DNA from: Gracilaria domingensis | Lineage: Eukaryota; Rhodophyta; Florideophyceae; Gracilariales; Gracilariaceae | Reading direction: 5' to 3' | Assembly: GCA_022539475.1 (NCBI GenBank) | Contig: VCMS01000067.1 | Span: forward strand, 62,001 to 126,000 | DNA: 64,000 bases | Shown here: positions 48,890 to 60,528 of the stretch, piece by piece | Numbering within the stretch: the first letter of the stretch is position 1 | Layout: the number at the start of each line of letters is the position of its first letter | Translations under genes and position numbers: made by a program | Notes under the pieces: model-generated | Told to the model about the DNA's origin: nothing | The model's database searches: none | Seen by the model: the letters and a program-made list of their open reading frames with translations, nothing else

Positions 48890-49559
48890 CCTTTGTTTTT
48901 TTCTAAGCCAGAATCTCTGGCATCTCTGATTGTGGGACATGTCGTGGATGGGTATCCGGAATTCTTCCGTTATTTCTAGTAGAGCCTTTACTTTTGTCGC
49001 CACCATACTCAGTTTGTTTCCTTGCATTTTCTCTTGCATTCATAAAGATTGTCTTGACCTACACTCCATGGTAATCTTCCACAGCCATCGCGCCAAAGTT
49101 TGCCAATATGTGTTTCAAATCAATTCACTGTCCCACGCTCTCTCGGACCAAAGTTTCTGCGACAGGAAGCCAAGCTTTCATCGGCCATCGTTGCCTACAC
49201 CCATGTTCTGCGACAAACCTCCCTCTCTGAGAAGTCTGCAGACATTTGAGCACATCGTCTCAGAATGTAGTTAGATGACAGTTGCATTCTTGAGGCTACC
49301 TGTACCGTATTCGACCTCCGTCATTTCAGCGCCTCCGCAAAAAACAACTTCATTCCAACTTCTACGAAGCCGTATTCTCCAATCACATCTCCATCACATC
49401 CGTTTTGTATCAGCAGTTCGTCCACTTCCTTTTCACTCCATTCTTCTCTTGTCCGTCAAAACGAAAACGTACGGACTGCATTCAGAGCCCGATTTTCGGA
49501 ACAGTTGCAGCAGCAGCTCCTTGGCGACAAAGAATTGCAGCTTCTAGTCCGGCATAGTG
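48890..49559. other. intergenic, pyrimidine-rich
   Basis: T/C-rich stretch without a recognisable gene. The right end may contain unreadable sequence of the 6-phosphogluconate dehydrogenase pseudogene. Confidence 0.35.
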
Positions 49560-50390
49560 GCGGTCGGGAACCTCACAAAGTTCCACACAGGGAAGTCTCT
49601 GGGAGAGAAGAAGGTTCCCAATATGGCCTCAGTCTGATGCCGGGAGGTCCGAAGAGTGCTTGGGAACTCGTCAAGCAAATGATGGAGAAGATCAGTACCC
49701 AGGTTAATGACTGGCCATGCGTCACTTACATCGGCCCGGAAGGGTCTGGCAACTATGTCAAGATGGTTCACAACGGGATAGACATGCAGCTTGTCAGTGA
49801 GGCCTATGACCTGCTGCGCAACGTTGCTGGTCTGTCAATCGAGGAGATCTCTGACGTGTCTGAACAGTGGAACGCCGCCGAATTGCAGAGTTTCCTCATT
49901 GAGATCACAGCTAAGATTCTTCGCTAGAAGGATGATGTCGTCAACGACAGATCCTATCTCGTCAACAAAGTTTTGAATCAGACTGGATCGAAGGGTACCG
50001 GCATGTGGACCATACAGGAAGCCTCTGCGAGAGGAGTCCCATCCCCCTATTGGAGCAACCTTAGAAGCCCGATTCATTTTCGATCTAAAGAAGCACCGTG
50101 AGCTCGCTTTCGATGTATTGGAGGGGCTAACCTTCTCCGCGGAAACAAACCCCACCGTGAAGAAGCAGATTGTTGCTGATGTGCGAAAGGCACTTTATGA
50201 CTCCAAGATGTGCTCCTATGCTAAGGGCATGAATATCATTAGAAGTGCTGGTGTTGATGGTGACTGCGGCCTGAATCTTGGCGCCATTTTTCGTATCTGG
50301 AAGGGTAGTTGCATCATTCGCGCCAAGATCTCGGATCGTATCAAGTCTGTGTACGACCGTGATGCCACGTTGTTCTGTTCTTCTCAGGAA
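49560..50390 (+). pseudogene. 6-phosphogluconate dehydrogenase (decayed, 5' half missing)
   Basis: Corresponds to the middle and C-terminal part of the pentose-phosphate enzyme that oxidises 6-phosphogluconate to ribulose 5-phosphate with NADP+. Visible blocks in order: VSGREEGSQYGLSLMPGG (family GVSGGEEGA), GSGNYVKMVHNGIDMQLVSE (substrate-binding K-x-V-H-N-G-I), FLIEITAKIL, then a TAG (49925-49927), LVNKVLNQTGSKGTGMWT, a frameshift near 50030, LEARFIFDLKK, and after another shift VRKALYDSKMCSYAKGMNI and IFRIWKGSCIIRAKI. The NADP-binding Rossmann half is missing. The GG in the substrate motif is GR. No intact copy is visible in the window. Confidence 0.88.
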
Positions 50391-50777
50391 GCTCAAGATT
50401 ACTGCGCAATACGCAGCGCCTCTTTGCCACCATGTACCCTGCGCGTTCACAAGTCATGTTACTTCGTCGTCATCGTTAGTCAGCTCTTTTGTTCAACGCA
50501 GTTTCTATTTCTGAGATAAAGAGAAGTACGTTGTGATCACTGTCTTCGACAGTATGCATAACGGAAAACGGTGCCTTGAGCGCCACTTCGCGAAGTTTTT
50601 GTATGTGTGCTGGAGGTACAAGCCCATCTTGCATACCACGACATTAGCAGGCATTAGCGGAATGCAGAGTACCAGTGAGTCACGGTTAGAACATCGAAAT
50701 AGAACACGGAAGAAGGCCAAAGTAGAAAAGGTCTTGCCTTAGAAATAGAATCTGTACCTTAATTTCTTAGATGACAC
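50391..50777. other. no gene seen
   Basis: Separates the dehydrogenase and hydrolase remnants. It may include the degraded end of the former. No motif stands out. Confidence 0.3.
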
Positions 50778-50981
50778 TTAACGAATCTCACTTGTTTCTG
50801 TTACAGGCCTTGAATGGTTCAGAATTGATAGGACATAGTCAACCAGGTCATTTGTTGAGGTAGAGGTGTTTTCGACCATGAGACCGCGAATGGAGCCCTT
50901 AGCGATCGCGTTCGCCCCAAGAGCAATAGCACACGCACCTCCAAATGACCTCCCAAACACATACATGCGATTCGTGTCCAC
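50778..50981 (-). pseudogene. Bem46/ABHD13-like alpha/beta hydrolase fragment
   Basis: A 67-codon remnant with the nucleophile elbow MYVFGRSFGGACAIALGA (G-x-S-x-G with the catalytic Ser) followed by IRGLMVENTSTSTNDLVDYV, the combination typical of Bem46-type membrane-anchored hydrolases. Nothing of the rest of the fold is readable nearby. It abuts the C-terminal remnant of the aminopeptidase with a 12-bp gap, so unrelated pseudogene pieces have been joined. Confidence 0.6.
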
Positions 50982-50993
50982 TCATCTCGCAAT

Positions 50994-53731
50994 TCACGCG
51001 GTAAACTGTGGCTTCATGGGGTCCAATCGAGATACCTGTTCTGACAGGAACTTGTAGCCACTACTATCGATGCGCATGTGGACGTTTACTGATCCGTATC
51101 GGCGCAACAATGCATACAACTTATTCGGTACGCTCTCGCTGTAAAATGCGTGAGCGGTGAGGCTCTTGACTATGTCGAACACATCGTCTCGAGTGCCGGG
51201 AGTGCCGGTGAACTGAATAGCTAACCACTTTTCGACGACCAAAACATCTCACTTCCACTTTTCATAGAACTCTTCCAGAGCAATTTCGAGTCCTAGGCTG
51301 GTGCTCGAAGACAAATTACGCAAAGTAGCCAACAAATCTGTCATGTTTGTACCGCTGCGCACAATCTTAAGGCACAGCTCAAACACCTCTTTGCTTCCGA
51401 GCGTTGCCAAGTATGTCAACGCAACGTTCTTCAATACACGCTTACCCTGCGAGTCCGGATCCAGTTTGTACTCCGTAAAGTTCGCCACGCCTTCGTCGAA
51501 CATCTTCTGCAAGTCTGCTCGAAGACTTTCAGCCAACTGCTTCACGAAATGCTTTCGAGCAGCTCGGATGCGGACTGGGTCAGCTCCCTCCACTTGCTCA
51601 GTTATGTACGACTCTGGCGGCAACACACACACTTCCGAACGCAATGCGGCATCAATCTCCCTATTCGTCAAAGTCTGCTTGAAGGAATTGATGATCGCTT
51701 CAGGCGCCGAGGGGACCTCTTCGTCACTACTAATACACTTCACAATGAAGTTCAACGCAAGCTTCTGTCCAGACTCCCAACGGCAAAACTCATCGGCATC
51801 ATTTGCCATGAGGAATGCCAGCTCGTCGTCTGAAGCACCACACACCCTTTCAAGTTTCACTGGTGCACTGAATCCGCGGAGCAGTGAAGGCACCGATCCC
51901 TTCGGAACATTATAGAGAACGAACGTCTCATTTCGGGATGAAAAGTTCAAAACATTGGTCAGAGTTGGCTCAGAGCCATCCCTCAGATCAACAGGCACAG
52001 AGTACCCATCCAGACCAATAATACCCATGCGGATAGGAATTAGCATTGCCTCCGTGGTCGTTTGTTTCGAGATTGCCGGAATCATCTGGTTGAATTCCAG
52101 AGAAAGTGTAGAATCCCCGTCATTGTACGAAACGACAACCGTCACAACCGGTGTGCCGGACTGGTTATACCACGTTCGGAATACAGTTAGGTCCACATTT
52201 GGATTAGCTTCCTGAATCGCTTGTACCCAATCCTCGCAGGTAACTGCCTTGCCCTCGTTACGGCTAAAGTAGATATCAGTGCCTTTGCCGAAACCCTCCA
52301 GGCCTACAAGGGTCTTGAGCATTCTGATGACTTCAGCGCCCTTTTTGTAGACAGTGGCGGTGTAAAACGAATTGCAGCGTGATATAGGAAGCAGGACGAA
52401 TCGGGTGCGACATTGGTCCAGCATCCTCAGGAAACTGCGCAGTTCGCAAATGGCCACGTCATGAATTCGTTTCACCGTCTCTGAGTTCATGTCGGTAGAG
52501 AAGCTCCGATCGCGGAACAAAGTCAATCTCTCCTTAAGAGAAAGTTGGAACCAAGATCTCACAGTAACGCGATAACAGCTGTAGTTACGGAAGTACTCAT
52601 AGACTACAACACCCTCGACGTTGTTGAAACCGGTATCTGTCGCTGTCTCGGACTTACAAGTACATATTTTGCTGTTGCAGACGTTGAGGGAAGTGTACCA
52701 AATGGCACCAAAGACAACAGTGGCCACCGCCACAGTGTTGAAGATATCGTAGATATACCCCAAACCATACACATCTTCATCCCATTTCATTGCTTTCTTG
52801 AGACTTCTCATGGCGTGATGGCACTTGCGCACCTCCGACTCTCCCTTCACATAAACCTTGAGATTGACTTCTCTTCCGTTCATTGCGACAAACCTATCGG
52901 TCGAATGAGACAAATCTCCAGCAACCAAGGCAAGCAGGTAGCAAGGCTTGGGGAAGAGGTCCTCAAACTGAGCCCAATGACGATTGTCAGAAGACTCTCC
53001 AGGTGATACAGAGTTTCCATTGCTGAGAAGCACAGGACACTTTTTGAGATCCGCTACTAAACGAACGGAGAAGGTGGCCATGACACCCGGACGATCTACG
53101 TAAAAGGTAGTTCTGCGGAAGCCCTTAGCGTCGCACTGAGTGCAATAGTCACCCCGAGACATGTAGAGGCCTTCCAGAACCGTATTCCTCGCTGGGCGAA
53201 TCTTCACAACGCTCTCAAAAGTAAAGGCACTGGTAGGCAGTACTGCAGGAGAAATGGTGGGCGTATTTGCTGCCTGATCATACACATAATTGGAATCCTG
53301 GATCACGGTTGGATCAATCTTGAGCGTCGCCGGCTGCAAGGCAAGCGCTCGCCGTCGAGAACAAGCGGCATGCCAGCGTCACAAACTGGATGGATCTGCA
53401 GCTTGCTGCGAACCAGCGTGTCCAGTCCGTCATCATCCAGCTCGAAGCGCAAGTCTGCGTGCGAAACAAAATATGGCGGAGGAGCTTATTCCGCCAAATG
53501 CTTAATCTTCGGCTCGGTGGAAATCGGCGCCATGACAGGTTCTGTGGAAACGTCCGTGGCAGCGCGAGCCGACGCAACCGTGGTGGCGGCGGGGTCGCCC
53601 ACTGCGCGACGACGCAGAGCGGCGATGAAGAGCGGCTTGAAGGCGGAGCGAGGGCGAGCGAACGACGGGCTGGCGGCGCGCAGCAGGGAGAAACAGGCGA
53701 ACGGCACGATGCATCGTTTTGGTGGCGGCAA
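50994..53731 (-). pseudogene. M1 aminopeptidase (PepN type) with destroyed active site
   Basis: The N-terminal piece from an ATG at 53731 looks like an organelle presequence, followed by PKIKHLAE. Two frame changes (near 53490 and 53345) lead into the main ORF (51249-53339). A TGA at 51249-51251 interrupts the frame, which then continues to 50994 with VVEKWLAIQFTGTPGTRDDV. PepN landmarks: YCTQCDAKGFRRTTFYVDRP, NRHWAQFEDLFPKPCYL, MKWDEDVYGLGY, WFQLSLKERLTLFRDRSFS, ATVYKKGAEVIRML, WYNQSGTPVVTV. The substrate motif GAMEN reads GAIWY, and the zinc motif HEYFH reads YEYFR, losing both zinc-binding His. The enzyme cannot be a normal aminopeptidase, and the breaks mark it as a pseudogene. It has unusually long open sequence for its damage. 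Confidence 0.88.
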
Positions 53732-53929
53732 AGACTGGAGGGTGCGCCGCCCGTGAGCTGTGTGGATTGCATCGCGTTCGGCGTGGCCCAGCGGTGCATG
53801 CCTTGTCGATGACGCTGCGCTTGCTGACGGCTTGATCTGACCTGTACAGTCAGAAGATCAGAACGAGGCAGAACCGATCCCTTTGCCTGCATCCATAGCG
53901 TTTCTAAACGTGAGAAAAGATGTGGGAGA

Positions 53930-54890
53930 TTGAAAGAACAGAGCTTTCTGGAGAGCTCGCTATTCTTCGGAAGCATTGAGAGAGCACTTGCGCCTTTGTT
54001 GATCTCATTAGTTGGATCCGCTCTAGCTGCGAAAAGCCGAAAGGCAGCATCTTCATGCTTCTGACGAACTGCATATATGAGAGGCTTATCTCCTTCATTG
54101 TTCCACCAATCGACATCAAAACAATATTCCAGAAGCTGATCGACTATTGCAGCATGTCTGTCGTACGCTGCAAACATAAAGGCGGTGTTGCCATAATTGT
54201 TGGCGTGGCTAGCGTCCGCTCTAGCTTGCGGCAGTTGGTATACCACTGTAGAGTGACCGTATTTGACGGCGATCAGCAATGCTGTGGTGGCATCTTCCCT
54301 AGTGTGATCCACTTTGGTATGCGCTCGCAACCGTTGGTCCACTACGACAGAGTGCCCATTCTTCGCTGCCTGCATCAACGCGGTGAATCCCGTTCTTTGT
54401 GCAAGATTAACGTCTTCATTCGCTGCCAACAAATGCTGAATGACTGAAAAGTGCCCGTTTTGATCGGCATGAATCAACGCGGTGACACCGTCCTCCTTAG
54501 ACTGATCCACTATATCTTGTGCTTGCAACAATAACTCCGCTACATCGCGACCTTTCCTAGCTGCCAAAAGTATCGCGTTACATCCCCTCTTTTTAACGTT
54601 CTACTCGGCGTTTGCTTGCGACAGTTCGCCCACAACTGCAGCGTATTCGTGATGAGCCGCCTGAACCAGCGGGTTGGAACCTGTTTCCCATGCATGATTG
54701 ACATCTGCCTTAGCTTGCAGGAGCTATTCTACGATCTGAAATTGCCCATTCTGAGCCGTCGTAATCAAAGCGGTGCAATTTTCATACCCCACATGGTTCA
54801 CTTTCGCTTTTGTCTGTAGCAGCTTCTGCACAGTTGCGGAATAGCCGCTTTGAGGTGCAACAATCAGTGCATTCGATCGGCGTTCGTTTT
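53930..54890 (-). pseudogene. ankyrin-repeat protein gene (decayed)
   Basis: About nine ankyrin-type repeats of ~33 residues are readable on the minus strand, e.g. TGFTALMQAAKNGHSVVV, ATTALLIAVKYGHSTVV, YGNTAFMFAAYDRHAAIV and CTALITTAQNGQFQIVE. In-frame stops occur near 54600 and 54727, and there is no credible start. The open frame below 53930 (to 53314) no longer encodes ankyrin repeats and overlaps the aminopeptidase in another frame. Ankyrin repeats mediate protein binding; the partner is unknown. Confidence 0.65.
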
Positions 54891-55148
54891 CGCCATTGCG
54901 CCGCGCTCCTTTTTGTCACAAACGACTGACGGCGATGAAGTCTCAATTAATAGTGGCAGTGAACAAAAGCACGCGAGCTTCCATCTTTGGCATGAGAGCC
55001 GGAAAGAAATGCACGATGCAGAACTGTCTCGTATGACTTGGTTCTATTGTCTTGAAGGTATGGCGCTGTTTCGTTGCTCCACCGTATGATATCGTCACGA
55101 CTCAGTGCCTTCGCAAAAGCTTTTTTGTGCCCAAGTCGGCTTTACTGA

Positions 55149-56516
55149 TTAACAAAGCGGCTGGCCCACTCCCATCAAATCCGGGCGATGTAGGTTGCGT
55201 ACACGTATAATCTCGACCATTTGACTCCGCTTTTCTGTCGACTTCGGTACAGACACGCATAGTTCACGGCTTTCTTCTGGAGCGGCCATCATTTGTAGAC
55301 CTTCCTCCGAAGCGCGATACCAATCGCGAATATCTTTCTCCAGATCCTCTCTTTCTTGTGGAGAAAAAGCACACACTTTTTTGTCATCCTCATCGATGCA
55401 AAACTTTTGTAACTTCATGCATAAAACAATTATACTAGCGTTGATGCTGACAGAATAGTTGAGGCGGCTTTGCAAGATCCTTCATCTGGCGACTAGACGC
55501 CCAAAAGCCTGCTCTACATGAACCCTCATAGAACTGAGAAAATAGTTGAATGACTTCTCATATCAATACTGAATTTTAGATGACGGAATAGGAGTTCTCA
55601 AGTTTCTTGTAAAAATATATGCTTCGTCAGCCACCAGCTAAAACTCGATTGGAAGATTTTGGCCACCCAAAAACTCGGAAAGCTTTGATGCCGCATACGC
55701 CAATGAATCTTTGGTAGATCCCACACATTTTGGGGACACAAACAAAAAACGACCTGCGTAATCGACGACAGCTTGAACAGGAATACCGTAGTTATCTTTT
55801 CTACACCAATATTTAGCAGCGTTTCGTCTTGGTGGCTTAATCTTGATAGTTATACCATCGATAGCTCCAATACAGCCGGTCAGTGGACTTATCTTTGCAC
55901 GGGATGTCTTAAAACCCCGTGATAGTTTGCATAGATCATCGAACTTGTCAGGTATACCAGAAAGCCTCAATACTCTTGATAGTGCCATACATGTCTCTAG
56001 AAATACAAAATAAACCGTAAATCGCTGCGTTCTGAAAAGTTGGTGTATGGCATCCATAGTGCCTCCTGCCAATCGACTCAAAGTAATTCTTAATGGCATC
56101 GTTACTGAAAGTATTGGTCGTCCTGCTCGCCTTCCCATTTCATCACATTTTGACAAGTATGGACGTACAAGATCAGCAAGTTTGTAAAACGACTTACGAG
56201 ACAAACGATAGTCTCTCTTGAATGTCTTGTCAATTGAAAATTCCGTGATTGACTCAAAAGTAACATTTTTACGTGTTTCAACAGGCGGTTTGTACGATTT
56301 CGTAGACGCATATCTCTTACTGTTCATTTTGATATGCAGGACAGTTAGATGGCGAACAATTGCTCGAGATCGTTCGGTTTGATGAGCTAAGAAAAGAATC
56401 GGATGCATGGTGTTGGATGTTCTCCAAGTAGAAAAAAGAAGGATGTGGCGGCAAGATAATGGGAAAGAACATCTTGTAGACGACGACGGCGGACGTTGAG
56501 TAGTAATCTTAGACAT
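55149..56516 (-). pseudogene. PIF/Harbinger transposase 1 (three stops)
   Basis: DDE_Tnp_4 features in one frame: FKRDYRLSRKSFYKLADLV, then MPLRITLSRLAGGTMDAIHQ, SPLTGCIGAIDGITIKIKPP (first Asp), YGIPVQAVVDYAGRFLFVSP, KCVGSTKDSLAYAASKLSEF (second Asp region), and after stops at 55638, near 55570 and near 55490, VHVEQAFGRLVAR (Glu). The C-terminal 108 residues (55149-55475) continue in the same frame. Harbinger transposases need a separate Myb-like protein; none is visible next to this copy. There is a possible alternative start at about 56327 (MNSKRYAS). Confidence 0.82.
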
Positions 56517-58129
56517 GACGATACGCAGGTATTAGTTTTGATTGAAACGCAGGGATTTGCAGGGATTTGCATGTTTTGCTAGAGACTGAAGCGCACAGAC
56601 GTCGGGGACGTCGGGAATTGAGGCAGAGCGCAATGAGAGTTGAAGATGTGCGTAAGAACCATAGAATCTGGTTATCGATGGGAATACAGCGTTGATAAGG
56701 GCGCAATGTGGGGGCCATGAGCTAAACTGCTCAACATGTTGGTGCACAATATTGCACACACAGAGGAAGTTCTGATGTGAACCTTGTTGGTGATAAAAAT
56801 AAGTGTCTTGCTTAATTTACAGCTCTTTTTTGAGAAATGTAAAGATTCACGCGTTCACGCGTTAGGGCCTTTCCACATAAAGACAGACACGGTGCATTTT
56901 GTCCGAAATCGCTTCCATTTTGAACAAAATATTTCCGAAAACGACACGTTGCACTTGTCCAGTTTCAATCAAAACGTATTAAATTTTGTCGGCGCTTTTT
57001 GAGCGATGACAAGCTCTGGACAAGGCAAAGCTCCACACGATCGAAATCAGTCCGAAGGTGGATGAGGCGGCGGCAATTGAAAAGAAAAGCGCGTGTGGCC
57101 CCGACGCCGCCGTACTCTCCACCGCCGCCACCGCCGCGACCGCACCTATCGCGCACTTCCTACCCCCGCCACCCGCCTCCAATCTTTGACGTCGCACTCT
57201 TCGCCGTCAGCACTAAAGCAGACATCGCTAACCCCGCCGCACTCACCGCCATTTCTCAGTCTCGCACTCGTCGCCCCCTCCGCCACCATTACCGCCGTCG
57301 GACTTCGCCACCGCCATAGTCACCGTCGCCGCGGCCGCGGACGTGACCATTGAACCCGCCGCCGCAAGCAGCCGCCGCAAGCACCACCAATCTACGGCGC
57401 TGCAATCGTCTCCTTGCCACCGACGCCACCACCGCCTCAAACGCCAACCCGCCGCCGACCCAAGTCGTTGAAATTGCTGAAACCGCCATCGACGGCACCG
57501 CGGCACTCGTGGCCATTCTACGGCGCTAAATTCATTGACGTCGCCACTTTTGACGCCGTCGACTCCTGTTTTCATCCTCGCACCAGTCGACGTCGCCACC
57601 GCCGCAGACCACGCTGTCGCCGTCGACTTCGCGGCCTGCGCAGATAATCTACGTGGCAGTGGCCGCCTCACCGGGGTGCTTATTTGTCGCCTCTTCTGAA
57701 CACCGCACATTTCGGCGTTACGTGTTCCGGCATCCGTTGCCGCGCATACTTCAGTTTCTTGCCGCCACACTCCCTACCCCTCATTGTACTTGGCTCCGAT
57801 CCTGGCAAACGCTCTCCCCGGCCCCTGTGTCCGCCAAGGCACGTGCCTCAGCCGCAATCGCCAGCGCTTTTTCTCCCCCATGGGCCTCTTCTGCCACAAA
57901 TTTTCGCCGACAATCTAACCTGCGACACTCGCCTGCTGTCCTACCTCCACACATTCCGCCGCTTTTTGCCGCAGCAACCGCCGCCGTAAGTGCCGGCGCT
58001 TTTGGCGCTCCACTCGCCGCCGCTCTTGCTGTCACCTTCGCAGTTGCTTTTGACGGCGCTTTTGGCAGTAATCTTCCAGTGCCCTTACTCGCCGCAAATC
58101 CTGCCATCGCTCTCGCCCCCGACCTAGCC
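56517..58129. other. low-complexity GCC/ACC-rich stretch between two Harbinger remnants
   Basis: From about 57060 to 58080 the plus strand is dominated by imperfect gcc/acc/cgc triplet runs (e.g. accgccgccaccgccgcgac), which keep several frames open with Ala/Pro/Arg/Thr-rich translations. I read these as compositional artefacts. 56517-57060 is ordinary AT-balanced DNA with no gene. The stretch may contain the 5' end of the Harbinger 2 element. Confidence 0.45.
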
Positions 58130-59379
58130 ATGAGAGATCGTGATGCTGATGAGGATAGTACGCACCCCACAGGCCTGGAAGGTACACGAATGTCCTTGGC
58201 GCAGAGGAACGTATTCGGAATAATAACAGGATGCATTCTGTGTCTTGAAGATGAGACCGATCAGTTTGTTGCCTCTCTCATCGCCGAAGGTGTCCAAATG
58301 GCTTTACTCGTGAACTATTCGGATATGCGTGGAGGTTGTCATAGAAGGGTCTGGTGCAGAATGAGAAACTCACCAACATGGCTATACGACTATGCCTTTC
58401 ATCCTGATGTGAGGCTAACCCCTACGTGGTCTTCACTTTTCAGGGTCGCACAAAGCGTTTTTTGTCAGCTGGTCGCGGCAGTTTAAGGCAGCAGTCAGGC
58501 ATCAGAAATAACTAGGGGCCGAAAACCGTTGGCTTTTGAACTGAAAGTGGCTGCATTTCTCATGTACGTAGGAGAAGACTCGTGCAAGCGCGTTGCTACG
58601 ACGTTAGGTATAGGGCGCAGCACAGTCAATGACTGTATTCGGAGTGTATCCACTACGATATGCAGGACATTCAACGAAAAAGTGAAGTTTCCCACAAACG
58701 AGCAAGAACTTTCCGAAGCAATGGCTGGATTTCAATGGTTGGCGTGCTTACCTTATTGCGTCGGTGCGATTGACGCTACACATATTTGATGGCCCGCATG
58801 CCCGGAAGACCAGTACTATGAGTACCGTTGTTACAAAGGATTTACAAGTATCATAATATTTGCGGTTTGCGATGCCGCGAGAAGAATAATATATGCCGAC
58901 GTGGGGCTCCAGGGCGTGTTGGGAGACAGTACAATATATGGACGGTCAGTGCTGAAGCGCAACATTGAGAGTGGAAAATGGTTGGGAGATTCGGTTGGGA
59001 GCATACATGTGAGGCCTTACCTAATGGGAGACTGCGCCTTTACGCTACAAGTAAACATGATGAAATCAAGCTCTGAAGCGGAAATGAAAGCGAATCCGGT
59101 ACTGCGTGTGTGGGATTAACTTGCATCGACAACTCGAAAGCCAATTGAGTGTGCATTCGGGATCTCAAAAATCGCTTCCGCATTCTCCGCACAGGTATCC
59201 ATTTGCACCACGAAGGCAAAATTGCTATTATGCTTATGGCTTGCATAATCTTGCATAATATGTCACTATCTGACAGTGAACAGTACGATACAGAACTGCC
59301 AGACGATATTGAGGGCAACAGAGATGAAGTAACAGGAGAAACGGCACAAGGCCGTAAAAAACGTGATGAACTTCTTTAA
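58130..59379 (+). pseudogene. PIF/Harbinger transposase 2 (stops and a frameshift)
   Basis: Starts at an ATG (MRDRDADEDSTHPTG). Blocks in order: HRRVWCRMRNSPTWLYDYA, a stop at 58484-58486, LAFELKVAAFLMYVGEDSC, KRVATTLGIGRSTVNDCIRS (helix-turn-helix-like), LPYCVGAIDATHI (first Asp), a TGA at 58787-58789, YRCYKGFTSIIIFAVCDAAR, GVLGDSTIYGRSVL (second Asp), VRPYLMGDCAF, a TAA at 59117-59119, PIECAFG (Glu), then a one-base loss and DLKNRFRILRTGIHL in a new frame. Not close to Harbinger 1 in sequence. Confidence 0.82.
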
Positions 59380-59414
59380 TATATTCTCAATAAAGAGTGA
59401 AGATGTCCAAATTC

Positions 59415-60176
59415 CTAAATCTTGTGAAGAAAGTTCTCTAGCAGCATACACATCTTTAAGCGTTCCTCATTTCCGCGCTTCATTTCCATGCTGATTTGAC
59501 TATGCCGCTCTGATTGCTTAATACAATACTTTTCAAGGAACCCTTTCCCAGACGTCCTAGCTCGCTTATGGCTACTGTTCAACGACGCATCTTCAATTCC
59601 TTCGTCTGTCTTACACGTCCCTGGCGGCTCATGGCGTGTCTTTCCTGATTCGAGTACATACAGTTCCTCAAAGAAAGACGATTTGCTGTAAAGAGTTTCA
59701 TCGTCTCCAACACGTCCAGATTGTGACAGCTTTTGTATGTAGGCTGTATAGCCATTGCAAAGGGGCACAAACGTTTTCCGCTACGCTTGGGTATAACGTA
59801 CAATGCCGTTTTCTTCTTTTGCTACTTTGATTGCTGTAGAGAAACCGTCCTTAAGCGTCTTTCGTTGATGTTGATGAGAGCCGTATCTAGCAGTTTTGAT
59901 TTTCTTAAGCAAGATTAGAACAGTATCATGGTCATAACCTTGTTTTGGACAGATTGCATTCGCATTGTTGACTTTTGCAGTAGTTGCTGCACTTGCAACA
60001 TTTTGAGAATACATAATAGTATTTGGTGGGTTTGGTGGGGCAGTAGGGAGCTGTGGAGAAGCCGAGACCCCTTCATGTACATAGTTGGGTAGGTGAGTTT
60101 CATTAAAAGGCTGTAGAGAAACCAAAACATTTTGATGCACATTTTGACGGTAACAAGCTGCACTGTTTTGTATCAA
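59415..60176 (-). pseudogene. Harbinger 2 Myb/SANT-like accessory protein
   Basis: Convergent with the transposase and 35 bp from its end. One frame with a single stop at about 59775 gives a Gln/Asn/Pro-rich N-terminus, then YDHDTVLILLKKIKTARYGS, TLKDGFSTAIKVAKEENGI, YTAYIQKLSQSGRVGDDETL and SFFEELYVLESGK, and a charged helical C-terminus. This resembles the Myb/SANT-like DNA-binding proteins encoded as the second ORF of PIF/Harbinger elements, which bring the transposase to the element ends. Confidence rests as much on position as on sequence. Confidence 0.6.
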
Positions 60177-60231
60177 TTCCGTGGATAATATCGTTTTGGG
60201 ATAGTTAATAATTATTTTCTTTTTACGTTCC

Positions 60232-60482
60232 TGTTGTGAGATACAGAGTTTATGGCGGCTAACGGTATCAGCACGTGGAGTGCTGAGGTGCTACTTAAAG
60301 GTCGCAGACCGTAGTACAGTGTCTGTTCAATTCTAATGCCATCAAAGGGCGTGTAGTGTCGACAGGAGATAAGACGTCTGTCGGGTAAAGGCAAGGCCGG
60401 TTCATCGGAGGAACCAGAGCCGGAGTGCCCATTCTGTGTTTTGCCTGGCGTGAGAGCGTTCGTTGCTGCGTGAGTTGCAACA
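60232..60482 (+). repeat. candidate 5' LTR of gypsy element 4
   Basis: A 251-bp segment beginning TGTTGTGAG and ending TTGCAACA, with inverted ends TGTTG/CAACA, 46 bp before the gag ATG. The partner LTR is beyond the window, and no standard primer-binding site (TGG...) follows directly, so the boundaries are tentative. Confidence 0.4.
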
Positions 60483-60528
60483 GTTTAAACTGTTTCTAGA
60501 AACCGACCTCGCGCATCGTTGTATCATC

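Noticed and set aside
57243-57770. Open frames in the GCC/ACC-rich region
   Set aside because: Low-complexity triplet composition keeps several frames open at once; no motif or conservation.
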